Of a stretch of DNA of 33,740 bases, positions 14,961-22,756 are shown in pieces. The stretch is from positions 1 to 33,740 of the forward strand of contig LJTS01000001.1 in assembly GCA_001304425.1 (NCBI GenBank). Direction: 5' to 3'. The notes beneath the pieces were generated by a model. That model made no database searches, was not told the origin of the DNA, and worked only from the letters and a program-made list of their open reading frames with translations. This DNA is from Betaproteobacteria bacterium SG8_40 (lineage in GTDB: Bacteria > Pseudomonadota > Gammaproteobacteria > Burkholderiales > Eutrophovitaceae). How positions within the stretch are numbered: the first letter of the stretch is position 1; each line of letters opens with the position of its first letter. The translations under genes were made by a program, and so were the position numbers.

Positions 14961-15728
14961 ATGAAGCCGGCAGCCGTGCGGAACTGGGTCGATGAAGCGC
15001 GGCGCGTTGTAGCGCTCACCGGCGCAGGCATTTCGACCGAGTCGGGAATTCCCGATTTTCGTGGGCCTCAGGGGGTATGGACGAAAGATCCCCTCGCGGA
15101 GAAACTTTCTGATATCCGTTACTACATGTCAGACGCGGAAGTGCGCAAGGCCGCCTGGCGTTCGCGTCTTTCGCATCCGGCGTGGCACGCAAAGCCGAAC
15201 CGGGGGCATATGGCATTGGCGGCGCTGGAGCGCGCCGGGAGCCTGCATGCGCTGATCACCCAGAATATCGACGGGCTGCACCAGTTGGCGGGTAACTCGC
15301 CGGACAAGGTGATCGAGGTGCACGGTACCGTGCGCGATGTGGTGTGCATGGCTTGCGGTGCGATATCGCCGATGCCGCTTACCCTCGACAGGGTAAAGGC
15401 GGGAGAGGCGGACCCAGCCTGCCTGGACTGCGGAGGCATCCTGAAGAGCGCAACGATTTCCTTTGGACAGGCGCTGGTACCCGAAGTGATCGAGCATGCG
15501 ATGTCTTCTGCCGGGCAAGCCGAGGTGTTTTTTGCCATCGGCAGCAGCCTGCAGGTGTATCCGATTGCCGGTGCGCTGCCGGCGGCTCGTGCCGCAGGCG
15601 CGAGAATCGTCATCGTCAATGCGCAGCCGACACCGTTCGATAACATGGCCGATGCCGTTTTCCGAGAGCCCATTGGCGAGATTCTGCCGCGGCTTCTGGG
15701 GGTAGGCGACGCGACAGCCGGTGACTAG
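14961..15728 (+). CDS. Sir2-family NAD-dependent protein deacylase
   Basis: A 255-residue sirtuin. NAD-binding motifs: GAGIS (21-25), ESGIPDFRG (27-35) and TQNIDGLH (100-107). The catalytic His is at 121 (HGTVRD). The zinc ribbon uses Cys129 and Cys132 (CMAC), then Cys154 and Cys157 (CLDC). Late motifs FFAIGSSLQVYP and IVNAQPTPFDNMADAV complete the Rossmann part. Sirtuins remove acetyl or other acyl groups from lysines, using NAD. The Tyr/Arg pair typical of class III desuccinylases (CobB-like) is not obvious, so deacetylase activity is more likely. It lies 48 bases after the coiled-coil gene on the same strand; co-transcription is possible, but a functional link is unproven. Confidence 0.93.
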   Translation: MKPAAVRNWVDEARRVVALTGAGISTESGIPDFRGPQGVWTKDPLAEKLSDIRYYMSDAEVRKAAWRSRLSHPAWHAKPNRGHMALAALERAGSLHALITQNIDGLHQLAGNSPDKVIEVHGTVRDVVCMACGAISPMPLTLDRVKAGEADPACLDCGGILKSATISFGQALVPEVIEHAMSSAGQAEVFFAIGSSLQVYPIAGALPAARAAGARIVIVNAQPTPFDNMADAVFREPIGEILPRLLGVGDATAGD

Positions 15729-15874
15729 CTGGCTTGCCCGTCCCCGCGATTCGGGATCACAATTGGCGATCGGTGCTCGAATTGGTGAGGGGCCCCAATC
15801 GCGTGATCGTATCGCCGCTATGGCTGGGCGGGCAGCAGTAAAGCCGGATTGCGCCCGCACGGTTTGGTGACCGA

Positions 15875-15880
15875 TACAAT
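15875..15880 (+). promoter_or_regulatory. candidate -10 box upstream of the CMD-family gene
   Basis: TACAAT (in GATACAATAGG) lies about 30 bases before the ATG of the carboxymuconolactone-decarboxylase-like gene. TTGCGC 20 bases upstream is only a poor -35 match. Confidence 0.3.
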
Positions 15881-15908
15881 AGGCCGACTCACACACAGGA
15901 GCCGGTTC

Positions 15909-16325
15909 ATGAGCGAGCGTACCAAACGGGATATTTTCGAGTCTGGCCTTGCGTTGCGCCGCGAGGTGCTTGGCGATGATTACGTTGATCGCGCCTTTGC
16001 GCTGAAAGACGCGTTCAACGAAGCGGTTCAGGATTACGTGACGACCCATGCCTGGGGTGCAACATGGGCCCGGCGTAACGAAGATGGCGAACTTGCCCTG
16101 CCGAAGAAGACCCGGTCCATCATGAATCTCGCCATGCTCGCTGCCATCAACCGGCCGCACGAACTGGAGATTCACTTGCGTGGCGCCATCAACAACGGGG
16201 TGACGAAGCAGGAAATGCTGGAGATCTTTCTTCACGTCGCCACGTACGCAGGCGCGCCGGCAATGCTCGATGGCGTGCGCGTCGCCCGCAAGGTGTGGGC
16301 GGAACACGAAGGCAAGGCGCGCTGA
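15909..16325 (+). CDS. carboxymuconolactone decarboxylase (CMD) family protein
   Basis: A 138-residue all-helical protein of the CMD/AhpD-like family (PcaC-type). The start is the ATG behind CAGGAG; the in-frame upstream extension lacks family similarity. Visible landmarks are the N-terminal LALRREVLGDDYVDRAF segment, the central KTRSIMNLAMLAAINRPHELEIHLRGAINNGVTKQEM run, and the C-terminal IFLHVATYAGAPAMLDGVRVA. These match gamma-carboxymuconolactone decarboxylase closely. There is no CxxC, so it is not an AhpD peroxidase. The protocatechuate pathway genes are not nearby, so the true substrate is uncertain. Many such stand-alone paralogues have unknown substrates. Confidence 0.88.
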   Translation: MSERTKRDIFESGLALRREVLGDDYVDRAFALKDAFNEAVQDYVTTHAWGATWARRNEDGELALPKKTRSIMNLAMLAAINRPHELEIHLRGAINNGVTKQEMLEIFLHVATYAGAPAMLDGVRVARKVWAEHEGKAR

Positions 16326-16388
16326 GCTGGCGCCTGCGGCACTCCCTTACCGTTTCGGTCAGGCAGGCATCAAGGCCTCTGCATTCAC

Positions 16389-16811
16389 CTAGATGCGTTC
16401 CCAGATTTCCGTCTCGTCGTCGAGCCGGGCTTGCTCGAGGCCGCGGAAGTCGCCCTTGGAGACAATGCCGATGACGAGGCCGTTGTCGATGACGGGAATG
16501 TGACGAAAGCCGCCGTCCTGCATCAGGTGCAGTGCGTCGTTGGCCGTGCTGCCGGGCTTCATGGTCACGGGGGCTGTGGTCATGACGTCCTCGAGCCGCG
16601 TGTTCGCCGGGTCGCGTCCTTCTGCCAGCACCCGGCACACCGCATCGCGGCCGGTAAAAATCCCTGTGAGCCGGTTCTTTTCCTCTACCACTAGGATTGC
16701 GCCGATACGGTGCTTTCGCATCAGCGAGCACGCCTCCTGCACCGAAGCGCCCGGCGTTAGCGTAACCGGATGCTGATTGTGGACGATGTCCAGCATGTGT
16801 CTTTCTGTCAT
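16389..16811 (-). CDS. CBS-pair domain protein
   Basis: A 140-residue protein on the minus strand made of two CBS motifs. CBS1 is at about residues 8-65 (VTLTPGASVQEACSLMRKHRIGAILVVEEKNRLTGIFTGRDAVCRVL) and CBS2 at about 73-130 (MTTAPVTMKPGSTANDALHLMQDGGFRHIPVIDNGLVIGIVSKGDF). There is no catalytic domain. CBS pairs bind adenosine nucleotides and act as energy or ligand sensors, and small stand-alone versions are common in proteobacteria. It is transcribed toward the CMD gene. Partner and ligand are unknown. Confidence 0.9.
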   Translation of the reverse strand: MTERHMLDIVHNQHPVTLTPGASVQEACSLMRKHRIGAILVVEEKNRLTGIFTGRDAVCRVLAEGRDPANTRLEDVMTTAPVTMKPGSTANDALHLMQDGGFRHIPVIDNGLVIGIVSKGDFRGLEQARLDDETEIWERI

Positions 16812-17163
16812 GACGCTCCCTCCTTGCCGTTTCCTCAGTCGCTCTCCCGCCCGAAATCGTTCAACGTACGCCCATGCGCTGCAACAACTGCCAAGTGTGC
16901 GCGTCTACGCCAACGACTGTACATTAGTGAAATCTATCGCCAGGCGGCAAGCGGCCAATTGATCTGGATCACGACCACGCTTGCCGGATCGGGCAACCGT
17001 CGCTGCAGGGTTCCGGCGGACGATAGGGCAGAGTCAGCTCCCGGCGCGGGGCCACCGCTCGCCATCGGGAACGTCGCGCAGGTTCTTGGCTCGGATCGGC
17101 GACGCGCGCTCGCTTCGTATATCATCGGCCTGTCATCGGGTACCGGAAAACGGGGATCAAGCC
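16812..17163. other. intergenic region between divergent CBS and VOC genes
   Basis: A 352-base spacer that should contain the promoters of both flanking genes. I see no convincing -35/-10 pair; TATATC at 17118-17123 is the only -10-like box on the + strand. Reading frames here are short and look non-coding. I see no RNA gene or repeat. Confidence 0.5.
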
Positions 17164-17592
17164 ATGAATGAAGCGCTCGCCTTCGACCACGTTCATTTAC
17201 TCAGCCGTGACGCCAGGGCGGCGGCCGACTGGTACAAGGAGATATTCGGCGGAGAGATCAGCGCGGTGCAGGAAAATCTCCGCGGAGCACCGCAGATCGA
17301 CGTTCGGGTTGGCGGCATGACCATCGTGATCCGCGGCCGGCGGCCAGGAGAGAATCCGGTTGACACGAAACCGATGCGGCATTTCGACGGTTATTCCAGT
17401 CACGACGAGTGGGGAACCGACCACTTCGGCTTTACCTATCGCGGTGACCTGATGGCGTTTTGCGAGCAGCTGAAGCAAAAGGGCGTGCGCATGGCGGTCG
17501 AACCGTGGGAGTTCAAGCCCGGTATGGTCCTCTGTTATGTTGCCGCTCCCGACGGCGTCAGCATCGAGCTCATTCAGGCCCCGGGGCAGTAA
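17164..17592 (+). CDS. VOC (glyoxalase/bleomycin resistance-like) family protein
   Basis: A 142-residue vicinal-oxygen-chelate protein. The first metal-binding His is in FDHVHLLSRD, followed by the typical AADWYKEIFGGE helix. A second His lies in WGTDHFGFTY, and the Glu ligand in the last strand is in GVSIELIQ. These are the three usual VOC metal ligands. The family includes glyoxalases, ring-cleavage dioxygenases and resistance proteins, and a single module of this size normally works as a dimer. GGGGATC precedes the ATG. The substrate is unknown; an enzyme in aromatic or sugar-derived aldehyde metabolism is likely. Confidence 0.88.
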   Translation: MNEALAFDHVHLLSRDARAAADWYKEIFGGEISAVQENLRGAPQIDVRVGGMTIVIRGRRPGENPVDTKPMRHFDGYSSHDEWGTDHFGFTYRGDLMAFCEQLKQKGVRMAVEPWEFKPGMVLCYVAAPDGVSIELIQAPGQ

Positions 17593-17677
17593 CTGCCTCG
17601 CCGCGATGTGCCGGCACCGCTGTGTCAATATGTTACCGGGGACTGTTGTGGGTCTTACGATGCGCGAGGAATGGAAC

Positions 17678-18274
17678 ATGCGTGAGCGCTTTGGCAGTTG
17701 TCTTTCAATACTGGCCGCCTTTCTTGCATTTTTCACTACCTGGCCGGCAGCCGGCGCGGACAGCGAACTCACCATCAGCAATACAGCGATGCGCAAGATG
17801 CTGATGGACCAACTGTATACCGATCATGGCAAATATCACTTGCTGCGCGGGTCGCGTTGCCAGTTCGCCTATCTGGATTCACCGGCGGTGAATATTTCGC
17901 GCGGCCGCGTCAGCCTCAGGACGCACCTGACCGGATTGCTTGGAATGGAGGGCACGAACGGCTGCGTGGGCTCGCCCGAGTCGATGGATCTGACGGTTTC
18001 CGGGCGGCCTTATTTCTCGGGCGAGTATATCGGTCTGACCGACATCCGGGTCGATCAGGTATCCAACGAGTTGTACAGAATCGTATTGCAGAACTTTCTT
18101 GATCTGGCGTTGCCCAGAGCGCTCGAGATCAACCTGCGACAGGGACTCGAGCAGTTGATCTCCGATCAGCGCTCTTCCTACGAAGTCACTGTCAGCAGGC
18201 TTGTTGTGACCAATCTCACCGCAGAAGACAACCGAATCCATGCTAACGTCTCCTTTGCCCTGTCGGCCAGATAA
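17678..18274 (+). CDS. secreted or periplasmic protein of unknown function
   Basis: A 198-residue protein. The ATG at 17678 is chosen because GAGGAA lies 6 bases upstream and it places a signal peptide at the N-terminus (MRERFGSCLSILAAFLAFF, cleavage near AAGA-DS). The alternative ATG at 17660 would add six residues. The mature part is rich in predicted strands and amphipathic helices (RIVLQNFLDLALPRALEINLRQGLEQLI). The general look is of a small lipid- or ligand-binding periplasmic protein, in the manner of DUF1439-type proteins. That is only a resemblance; I cannot assign the family. Confidence 0.65.
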   Translation: MRERFGSCLSILAAFLAFFTTWPAAGADSELTISNTAMRKMLMDQLYTDHGKYHLLRGSRCQFAYLDSPAVNISRGRVSLRTHLTGLLGMEGTNGCVGSPESMDLTVSGRPYFSGEYIGLTDIRVDQVSNELYRIVLQNFLDLALPRALEINLRQGLEQLISDQRSSYEVTVSRLVVTNLTAEDNRIHANVSFALSAR

Positions 18275-18368
18275 GCGGAACCGCCGGTTTGCTGGCGAAA
18301 AGTTTGCCCGCAAGGCTTGCGATGAGTCTTGTGTATATGGTGTTGCCTGATCGTCAACGGGTTCGAAG

Positions 18369-19352
18369 ATGCGGATTCTTGTGTTGAGACAGTCGCGTGA
18401 TTCGGACGATCTGGATCGGGGTGAAACGTTTTCCCGGCGTCAACGGGCGGTCATTGTCCAGGCGGTTTTCTGCGCCTTCCTCCTGTTCTTCACGGAGATT
18501 ACCTTTTCTCAAGAGCTGTCACCGCGCGCCTACTGGCCGGCGCCGCACGGAACGAAGATCGCGTTTGCCGGTTACGCCTATTCAACCGGGGACATAGTGA
18601 CTGACCCGTCATTGCCGGTTGTCGGGGTCGATTCAACAATACGCACCGGAGTAATCGGCTATCAACAGACCATCAACCTTGCAGGGCGAACCGCCAATTT
18701 CCAGTTTGAGTTGCCGTACACCGATGGTTCCACCGACGGTGTGTTTCAAGGCGATCCCGTCAACCGCGAAGTCAGCGGCATCGGCGACGTCGCCGCAACA
18801 CTGTCGGTCAACCTCATGGGTGCACCGACGATGACGGTCGCCGAGTTCCAGAAATATCGTCAGGATCCGCAACCGCTTGTTGCAACCAGCCTGAAAGTGG
18901 TTGCGCCCACGGGCGAGTATGAGCCGGACAAACTGATCAACATCGGCACGAATCGCTGGGCCGCGAAAATCAAGCTGGCTTATCTGCGTCCGATGCCGGC
19001 AAAGTGGGTGCTGGAAATGGCGGCGGGCGTGTGGTTTTTCGAAGATAACGAAGAATTCCTGGGGAGCAGGCGCGAGCAGGAACCGATTACGGCACTTGAT
19101 CTGAGTCTGGTCAAACGCCTTCGGCCCGGTTTCTGGGGGTCGATTGACGCCAACTATTACCTGGGCGGGCGTACGATCATCGATGGTGACAAGCGCGCCG
19201 ACTTTCAGCGCAATTCGCGTTTGGGCGTATCCCTCGCTTATCCGTTCGGTGGGCGTCATGCCGTGAAGGCAAGTGCCAACTTTGGCGTTGTGACGGAATC
19301 CGGAGGGGATTACAACACGCTCATGCTGAATTATTTCTACCGAATCCGCTAG
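18369..19352 (+). CDS. outer-membrane transporter-like beta-barrel (phenol_MetA_deg family)
   Basis: A 327-residue exported protein. After a charged N-terminus of about 27 residues, a hydrophobic signal stretch follows (AVIVQAVFCAFLLFFTEITF) with cleavage near SQ-ELSP. The mature protein has alternating strand segments: RAYWPAPHGTKIAFAGYAYSTGD, TANFQFELPYTDGS and PQPLVATSLKVVAPTGEYEPDK. It ends in YNTLMLNYFYRIR. The PTGEY motif and the general pattern fit the MetA-pathway phenol-degradation/transporter family of outer-membrane barrels, which are linked to uptake of aromatic or hydrophobic compounds. It sits near a VOC protein and an amidase, which fits but does not prove a catabolic role. Confidence 0.8.
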   Translation: MRILVLRQSRDSDDLDRGETFSRRQRAVIVQAVFCAFLLFFTEITFSQELSPRAYWPAPHGTKIAFAGYAYSTGDIVTDPSLPVVGVDSTIRTGVIGYQQTINLAGRTANFQFELPYTDGSTDGVFQGDPVNREVSGIGDVAATLSVNLMGAPTMTVAEFQKYRQDPQPLVATSLKVVAPTGEYEPDKLINIGTNRWAAKIKLAYLRPMPAKWVLEMAAGVWFFEDNEEFLGSRREQEPITALDLSLVKRLRPGFWGSIDANYYLGGRTIIDGDKRADFQRNSRLGVSLAYPFGGRHAVKASANFGVVTESGGDYNTLMLNYFYRIR

Positions 19353-19570
19353 AGGCCCAGACCTCGGCAGGCCGGAAGCAGAGATTCAGGGGGGGGCGAC
19401 GATTGCCAAGGGCGGAAACGCCGCGCCTGCCATCCGTTCATACTGCAGCAGTGCCGTCGCCGCGTGCGACCAGCCAGTGCCCACATTGACGCCTGTGCGG
19501 GCGGCGGAGATACTGTGGCGGCGGGTCGCTCGTCGCGACGGATGCCGAACGATATCGAAAGGAGCCTTTT

Positions 19571-20995
19571 GTGAGCGGATTTGCGCCGTATGCCAGCATT
19601 GTTGAACTTGCGCGCGCGCTGCGCAAAGGGTCCATTACACCGACTGCACTGGCTGAAGGCTACCTCGAGCGCATCGAAAAGCTCAACGGCAGGCTCGGCG
19701 CATTCAAACGGGTGACGCCCGAGCGGGCAATGGCACAGGCAAGGGCGGCCGAGGCTGAAATGTCAGCCGGCATCGATCGCGGACCACTGCACGGCATTCC
19801 GTACGCCGCCAAGGATTTGTACGATGTCGCCGGCGAGCCGACGACTGCCGGCTGTCCGTTGCTCGAGTCGAACATTGCCGCGCGAGATGGAGCGGTGATT
19901 CGCAAGTTGAATGACGCCGGTGCCGTTTTGCTGGGTAAGACGGTGACGGTGCAGTTCGCCTATGGCGGCGCCGGCATCAACAACCAGCACGGCACGCCGC
20001 ATAACCCGTGGCACAAGGAACCGCACCTGCCGGGCGGTTCGAGTAGCGGATCGGCGGTCGCCGTCGCCAGCGGCATGGCGCCGATGGCGCTCGGCAGCGA
20101 CACCGGTGGCTCGGTGCGCATTCCGGCGGCGTTGTGCGGGATCTCCGGTTTGAAAACCACGGTCGGGCAGATCAGCCGTGCCGGCGTGTTTCCGTTGAGC
20201 TGGAGCCTTGATTCGGTCGGACCGTTGACGCGGACGGTTGAGGACTCGGCCCTCAGTTACCGTGCGATTGCCGGTCCGGACCCGGACGATGGCAGTACCC
20301 GTGACTATCGCCACGCGGATGTCGTGACAGGGCTCGGGCGGGGCGTCGCCGGAATGCGGCTGGCTTTTGCCGAAAGCGTTTTCTTCGACGATGCGGATGA
20401 AGACGTTGTCGCGCTCGTTCGCGGCACCGGAGATGTCTTCCGCAAACTGGGTGCACAGGTCAGCTCGGTCGAGTTTCCGCAGGCGCGGCAGGCAGTCGAA
20501 TTGAATCCGCGAGGCCTGGTGATCGCGGCCGAAGCCTACACGCTCAACCGGAACTTGCTCGACACTCGTTTTGACGAACTCGATCCAATCGTGGCGCATC
20601 GGATGATCAAGGGCGCGGAGATCCCTGCGCATGAGTACCTGCGAATCGAGCTGGCGTGGCGTGCATTGCGTGCCAGCGCAATGCGGGAACTGTCGGATGT
20701 GGATGCATTGTTGTGCCCGACGGTGATGATTCCGGCAACGCCGGTGGCCGAGGCAGCGAAAGACATGGAGCGATACAGCAAACGCAACCTGCAATGCCTG
20801 CGCAACACGGCGATTGGGAACATCCTCAATCTGTGCGCGGTGACGGTGCCTTGCGGCTTCACCAAATCCGGTTTGCCAGTCGGTTTGATGATTTATGGCA
20901 AGTCATTCGACGAAGCAACGGTGTTGCGCGTTGGCCACGCCTTTCAGACGGTCACTGACTGGCATTTGCGGACGCCGGTGCTCGATTGGGTCTGA
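19571..20995 (+). CDS. amidase-signature family hydrolase
   Basis: A 474-residue amidase starting at GTG behind AAGGAG. The Ser-cisSer-Lys triad is intact: Lys81 in GIPYAAKDLYD, Ser157 in the GGSSSGS motif and the nucleophile Ser181 in GSDTGGSVRIPAA. Family members hydrolyse amide bonds in substrates from simple aliphatic amides to allophanate or aryl amides; the GatA subunit of the amidotransferase also belongs here. No gatB or gatC lies nearby and the C-terminus differs from GatA, so a catabolic amidase is more likely. It is followed by a PYROXD2-like oxidoreductase after 66 bases. Confidence 0.92.
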   Translation: MSGFAPYASIVELARALRKGSITPTALAEGYLERIEKLNGRLGAFKRVTPERAMAQARAAEAEMSAGIDRGPLHGIPYAAKDLYDVAGEPTTAGCPLLESNIAARDGAVIRKLNDAGAVLLGKTVTVQFAYGGAGINNQHGTPHNPWHKEPHLPGGSSSGSAVAVASGMAPMALGSDTGGSVRIPAALCGISGLKTTVGQISRAGVFPLSWSLDSVGPLTRTVEDSALSYRAIAGPDPDDGSTRDYRHADVVTGLGRGVAGMRLAFAESVFFDDADEDVVALVRGTGDVFRKLGAQVSSVEFPQARQAVELNPRGLVIAAEAYTLNRNLLDTRFDELDPIVAHRMIKGAEIPAHEYLRIELAWRALRASAMRELSDVDALLCPTVMIPATPVAEAAKDMERYSKRNLQCLRNTAIGNILNLCAVTVPCGFTKSGLPVGLMIYGKSFDEATVLRVGHAFQTVTDWHLRTPVLDWV

Positions 20996-21061
20996 TTTGC
21001 GATCGCGCCGATTGCCGTCGATTCCTGGTTTTCATCGGGTTTTCGGCCGAGAATAGCCCGC

Positions 21062-22681
21062 GTGCCTTCCGCAAGCGACAATCAGTTTGATGTCATTGTC
21101 ATTGGTGCCGGCCACAATGGCCTGACATGTGCCGGCTATCTGGCGCGCGCCGGCTTGCGCGTCAAGGTTGTCGAGCGGCGCCATGTGGTCGGCGGCGCAG
21201 CGGTGACCGAAGAATTCCATCCCGGTTTTCGCAATTCGGTCTGTTCGTACGTCGTGAGCCTGCTGAATCCGAAGATTATTCGCGATCTGCAGCTCGGGAA
21301 GTTCGGGCTGACCATACTCGACCGCCCGTCCGGATCGTTTTGCCTCCTGCCAGACGGAGATCATTTGCATGTGAGCCGCGATGCCGCCGTTGCCCGCGCC
21401 GAGATTGCCCGGTTTTCCGGAAAGGACGCGGCGGCATACGATGCTTTTGACAAGGAGATCACGGAAATGGCACAAGTGCTGCGCGAGGTTGTGCAGCAGC
21501 CGGCGCCCAACATCGGCGGTGGCGTGCGCGATCTGTGGTCGGCATTGAAACTGGGCAACCGCTTGCGCAAGCTGTCGGTACGCCAGCAGGCCACGCTCGC
21601 CGATCTCATGACGATGAGCGTCGGCGATTATCTGGATCGCTGGTTCGAGAGCGATCCGATCAAGGGCGACTTCGGCTACGAAGGCATTGTCGGCAACATG
21701 GTCAGCCCGTATCACCCGGGCACCGCCTACGTATTGCTTCACCATGCGTTCGGCGAAGTCAACGGCCGTACAGCAGCGTGGGGCCATGCCAAAGGCGGCA
21801 TGGGTGCGATCACGCAGGCAATGGCACGGTCGGCCGAAGCGCACGGTGCGGACATCGAGGTGTCCTCGCCGGTGCGTGAGGTCATCGTCGAGGGTGGCCG
21901 GGCACGTGGCGTGGTGCTCGAAGACGGCCGCAGTGTTCGTGCCCGTGTCGTGTCGGCCAACGTAAACCCGAAGCTGTTGTTCCTCAAGCTGATCGATCCG
22001 GCGTTGCTACCGGAAGATTTCCGCCGCCGCATGAACGGTTGGCGATGTCGCTCCGGTACGTTCCGGATGAACGTGGCGTTGAGCGAATTGCCGCGTTTCG
22101 CCTCGCTTGACGGCAAGAACGATGAGGCAAAACTCACCGGCACCATCAACATTGCACCTTCGCTCGCGTATCTGGACCGAGCCTTCGACGATGCCAAGGC
22201 GGGCGGCTGGGCCCGCGAGCCGGTGATTTCGATGTGCCTGCCGTCGCTTCTCGACGATACGCTCGCGCCGCCCGGATGCCATGTGATGAGCCTTTTCTGC
22301 CAGCACTTCAATCCGGTGCTGTCCGACGGGCGTTGCTGGGACGATGTCAAGGAGCAGGTCGCCGACCTCATAGTGCAAACGGTGACACGGTACGCACCGA
22401 ACTTTGGCAATTCGATTGTCGGCCGTCAGGTGCTGAGTCCGCTCGACCTGGAACGCGAATTCGGGCTCACCGGCGGCGACATTTTTCACGGTGCGCTGCA
22501 CCTGGATCAGATCTATTCGTTACGCCCGGCGGCGGGTTACGCCGATTACCGCACACCGGTCAGCGGCCTTTACCTGTGCGGTTCCGGTGCACATCCGGGC
22601 GGCGGTGTCACCGGCCTGCCCGGCCATCACGCAGCGCAAGCGATTGTCAGCGATCTGAAGCGCGCAAAGGCGCGTGCCTGA
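21062..22681 (+). CDS. PYROXD2-like FAD-dependent oxidoreductase (phytoene desaturase superfamily)
   Basis: A 539-residue FAD/NAD(P)-binding oxidoreductase starting at GTG, placed so that the Rossmann motif comes first: VIVIGAGHNGLTCAGYLA (Gly15, 17, 20) with Glu38 in VVERR as the ribose-binding acid. VVGGAAVTEEFHPGF is the second conserved stretch, and the C-terminal FAD motif is LYLCGSGAHPGGGVTG. The order resembles PYROXD2 and the bacterial phytoene-desaturase-like proteins, which act on unknown substrates rather than carotenoids. No carotenoid genes are nearby. The gene follows the amidase closely on the same strand, so the two are likely co-transcribed. Confidence 0.9.
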   Translation: MPSASDNQFDVIVIGAGHNGLTCAGYLARAGLRVKVVERRHVVGGAAVTEEFHPGFRNSVCSYVVSLLNPKIIRDLQLGKFGLTILDRPSGSFCLLPDGDHLHVSRDAAVARAEIARFSGKDAAAYDAFDKEITEMAQVLREVVQQPAPNIGGGVRDLWSALKLGNRLRKLSVRQQATLADLMTMSVGDYLDRWFESDPIKGDFGYEGIVGNMVSPYHPGTAYVLLHHAFGEVNGRTAAWGHAKGGMGAITQAMARSAEAHGADIEVSSPVREVIVEGGRARGVVLEDGRSVRARVVSANVNPKLLFLKLIDPALLPEDFRRRMNGWRCRSGTFRMNVALSELPRFASLDGKNDEAKLTGTINIAPSLAYLDRAFDDAKAGGWAREPVISMCLPSLLDDTLAPPGCHVMSLFCQHFNPVLSDGRCWDDVKEQVADLIVQTVTRYAPNFGNSIVGRQVLSPLDLEREFGLTGGDIFHGALHLDQIYSLRPAAGYADYRTPVSGLYLCGSGAHPGGGVTGLPGHHAAQAIVSDLKRAKARA

Positions 22682-22701
22682 GCGCTAGCCTGTCGGGCAT
22701 G

Positions 22702-22725
22702 CCGTGCGTTTCGATTGCACGGTTT
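22702..22725. terminator. hairpin between convergent oxidoreductase and transporter genes
   Basis: CCGTGC (22702-22707) and GCACGG (22717-22722) pair around a nine-base loop. A short TTT follows, 21 bases after the oxidoreductase stop. It may serve either convergent gene. Confidence 0.35.
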
Positions 22726-22756
22726 CGCGGCAAACGCTTGTTCCATACGCCTGTTG

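Noticed and set aside
19763..20794. A 343-codon minus-strand frame
   Set aside because: It is antisense to the amidase with its intact triad, and shows no domain.
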